In this document: positions 14,740-16,015 of the stretch, piece by piece
Layout: every line of letters begins with the position of its first letter
Numbering within the stretch: position 1 is the first letter of the stretch
Source of the DNA: Helicobacteraceae bacterium
GTDB lineage: Bacteria > Campylobacterota > Campylobacteria > Campylobacterales > SZUA-545
Direction: 5' to 3'
Length of the DNA stretch: 16,015 nucleotides
NCBI GenBank assembly: GCA_031276985.1
Contig: JAISMA010000229.1
Span: 1-16,015, forward strand
The notes under the pieces: model-generated
Database searches by the model: none
What the model was told of the DNA's origin: nothing
Seen by the model: only the letters and a program-made list of their open reading frames with translations
Position numbers and translations under genes: made by a program

Positions 14740-15283
14740 ATGAAGTTTGGCAAATTCGCTATTTTTGCGTTTAATTTGTTCGTTTGCTTGCTCGGAAAAT
14801 TCCGCTGTAAGAGATTGTGCGCCCGAAGATTTTGGTTGCTATTTGCATTTACTTCGTTCCAATATATACGACGGAGTTTGCAAAGACGCGAAAGACGAAT
14901 TTCGTTGCGTGATTGAACTTTTGCCTACGCAGGGTTTAGTCGGCTCCAAGTATTTTGACGACGTGTATTGGGAAGCTTATAAAAGCGCTAGAACATGTTC
15001 AAGCCCAAAAAACGTAACGGCATTTTTTGAAAGTTTGGCGTTAATGAAAACGACGGGATATTATCTCGACGGAGAGTTAGCCGAATCGGTTCCGTTTATA
15101 GTGGAAAATCTATGCCTGGATAATATGCAATGTTTTGAAAGCGCGTTCAAATCCGCAAGTTTAGACGCGCGTAATATCATTATGGAAGAGCTTAAATACC
15201 AGATCGATGGCGGCCACGAACATACCGAAGAACTAATCGCATGCAAAAACAAAATAATAACTCTCAACAAAAGCCTCAAATGA
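14740..15283 (+). pseudogene. Cys-rich exported protein with a frameshift in the signal-peptide region
   Basis: The ATG at 14740 has a good AAAGGA and begins a signal peptide (MKFGKFAIFAFNLFVCL), but that frame soon degenerates and stops near 14910. The long frame, +1 relative to it, runs unbroken to TGA 15283. It reads ENSAVRDCAPEDFGCYLHLL, then about 150 further residues with about ten cysteines in the whole frame, as expected of a disulfide-bonded periplasmic protein. One extra base between about 14762 (a T5 tract) and 14793 would explain the split. Otherwise the gene could start at TTG 14747 in the long frame (MANSLFLRLICSFAC, lipoprotein-like), but the ribosome-binding site is then 12 bases away. 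The family is not recognised. Its stop overlaps the next start (ATGA). Confidence 0.55.
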
Positions 15284-15700
15284 CGCGCTTACTTTTCCAA
15301 CTATTCTTTGCTCTCTTTGCCGCAAACCATTACTCGCTCATTAGATTTAAAGGCGATATCGATAATCTAAAAAGTTGCTTATCAATCCGACATAAAAACG
15401 GCGCTATTTACTTAGATACAGTTTAGTACTCGTACGACGAAGAAAGCGACGATCCGAACGGCGTTATTTTTGAAGAACAGTCAATAAACGGCGACAAATT
15501 TAAGCAAACAGGCGCTAAGGCAGAAGCGTATTTTTTAGATGAAGGCGACGTTTATCGCTTCAGGTTGCAAAAAAGCCATTGATATTCAATTAAAAATAGA
15601 TTTTGCCTTCGCGGAAACGACAAAAATAAAGGCGGAAATGACGATTGGCGGTAAAAAATGCGAAATAAATAAATCAATGCGCGAGAGTTTTGGAAAATAG
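15280..15700 (+). pseudogene. Small exported protein broken by an in-frame TAG and a frameshift
   Basis: From ATG 15280 (overlapping the previous stop) the frame encodes a signal peptide, MTRLLFQLFFALFAA, and reads on to a TAG at 15424-15426 (codon 49). The same frame then continues with a protein-like sequence (YSYDEESDDPNGVIFEEQSI) to TGA 15580. Just before that, at an A6 tract (15569-15574), a frame change by one base gives a natural continuation, KAIDIQLKIDFAFAETTKIK, ending SMRESFGK at TAG 15698. Removing one A and reading the TAG as Gln (CAG) restores about 139 residues. The 3' end would overlap the emrE-like gene by 27 bp. The family is not recognised; sampled GC is about 32%. Decay, assembly error or recoding are all possible. 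Confidence 0.55.
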
Positions 15701-16006
15701 ATTGATGATCGCCACGCCCGCTACGATCAACGCCATTCCTATAATCGCGGGAATATCTGGAATCTGCTTGAATGCCGCGACGCCAATAAGCGTTATTAAA
15801 ACAATGCCAACTCCCGACCAAATCGCGTACGCAACGCCCGTAGGAATCGTTTTAAGCGCCAAACCTAAAAAGTAAAAACACGCTACATACGCGACAATCA
15901 TAACGACGATCGGCGTCGTTTTTGTAAATTGTTCCGAAGCCGCCAAAGCGGTAGTTCCGATCGTTTCAAATACGATCGCCAGCGCCAAAAACAGATAACT
16001 TTTCAT
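15674..16006 (-). CDS. emrE: Small multidrug resistance (SMR) efflux protein, EmrE-like
   Basis: This is a 110-residue, four-helix inner-membrane antiporter of the SMR family that exchanges protons for cationic drugs and works as a dimer. The essential Glu is at position 14 (IVFETIGTTA), and the family signature IPTGVAYAIWSGVGIVLI lies in the third region. The C terminus IPAIIGMALIVAGVAIINLF closely parallels E. coli EmrE, which also has 110 residues. ATG 16004-16006 has GAGGG at the window edge as its ribosome-binding site. No second SMR subunit gene is visible, so a homodimer is likely. Guanidinium exporters share this fold, so the true substrate is uncertain. Confidence 0.93.
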   Translation of the reverse strand: MKSYLFLALAIVFETIGTTALAASEQFTKTTPIVVMIVAYVACFYFLGLALKTIPTGVAYAIWSGVGIVLITLIGVAAFKQIPDIPAIIGMALIVAGVAIINLFSKTLAH

Positions 16007-16015
16007 TTTACCCTC

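Noticed and set aside
15424..15426. General reassignment of UAG as a sense codon
   Set aside because: accD (TAG 10411-10413) and csd4 (TAG, complement of 12927-12929) end at UAG exactly where their families end, so UAG is a normal stop here.
1..16015. CRISPR arrays, tRNA or rRNA genes, insertion sequences
   Set aside because: No regularly spaced repeats, cloverleaf-like sequences, transposase motifs or terminal inverted repeats with target duplications were seen by eye; a covariance-model or IS search was not possible.

Overview
The window looks like ordinary chromosome from a member of the Campylobacterota (Epsilonproteobacteria) of roughly 50% GC. Three things point there. First, a single-polypeptide fused cytochrome c synthase CcsBA. 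Second, a flgB gene behind a sigma-54-type -24/-12 box, and a Csd4/Pgp1-type cell-shape carboxypeptidase. Third, the gene order inositol-monophosphatase-like / accD / rlmH and a Y-family polymerase with the SIDEFF active site seen in this group. The genus cannot be told from the sequence. The backbone is unusually rich in CGATCG and in the octamer GCGATCGC (10 copies counted by hand).

Layout, left to right. On the minus strand, a truncated exported-protein gene (window edge to 139) lies downstream of queC (193-858). A short divergent region carries a GG-N10-GC sigma-54 box and drives flgB, followed after 9 bp by a bifunctional NAD(P)HX repair gene (to 2760). A 279-bp gap holds a likely terminator, a candidate -10 box and a perfect 9-bp GC-rich hairpin. 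Then come ccsBA (3040-6189), an AT-rich lipoprotein gene of unknown function (6215-7369), and a tight cluster gltD / inositol-phosphatase-like / accD / rlmH (7453-10888) with 1-bp or overlapping junctions. Next is a two-gene, ATGA-coupled unit of an S24 (LexA/CI-like) autoproteolytic repressor and a Y-family DNA polymerase (11013-12934), which resembles an SOS-type mutagenesis module. It converges, with an 8-bp overlap, on csd4 (minus strand, 12927-14276).

The last 1.4 kb before the final gene is different. Three consecutive plus-strand reading frames (about 14299-15700) each look broken: one frameshift in a small gene next to csd4, one in the signal-peptide region of a Cys-rich exported protein, and an in-frame TAG plus an A6 frameshift in a small exported protein. 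Two perfect 8-bp stem-loops sit between the first and second. UAG is used as a normal stop elsewhere in the window (accD, csd4), so general UAG reassignment does not explain this. The window closes with an EmrE-like SMR efflux gene on the minus strand.

Most genes are housekeeping: tRNA queuosine precursor, flagellar rod, metabolite repair, cytochrome c maturation, nitrogen assimilation, fatty-acid synthesis, rRNA methylation and peptidoglycan trimming. The points most worth a second look are the degenerating (or recoded) cluster at 14.3-15.7 kb, the RlmH that lacks two usually conserved histidines, the His-ligand form of Csd4, the GCGATCGC enrichment, and the self-contained S24-PolY unit with a palindrome in its promoter.
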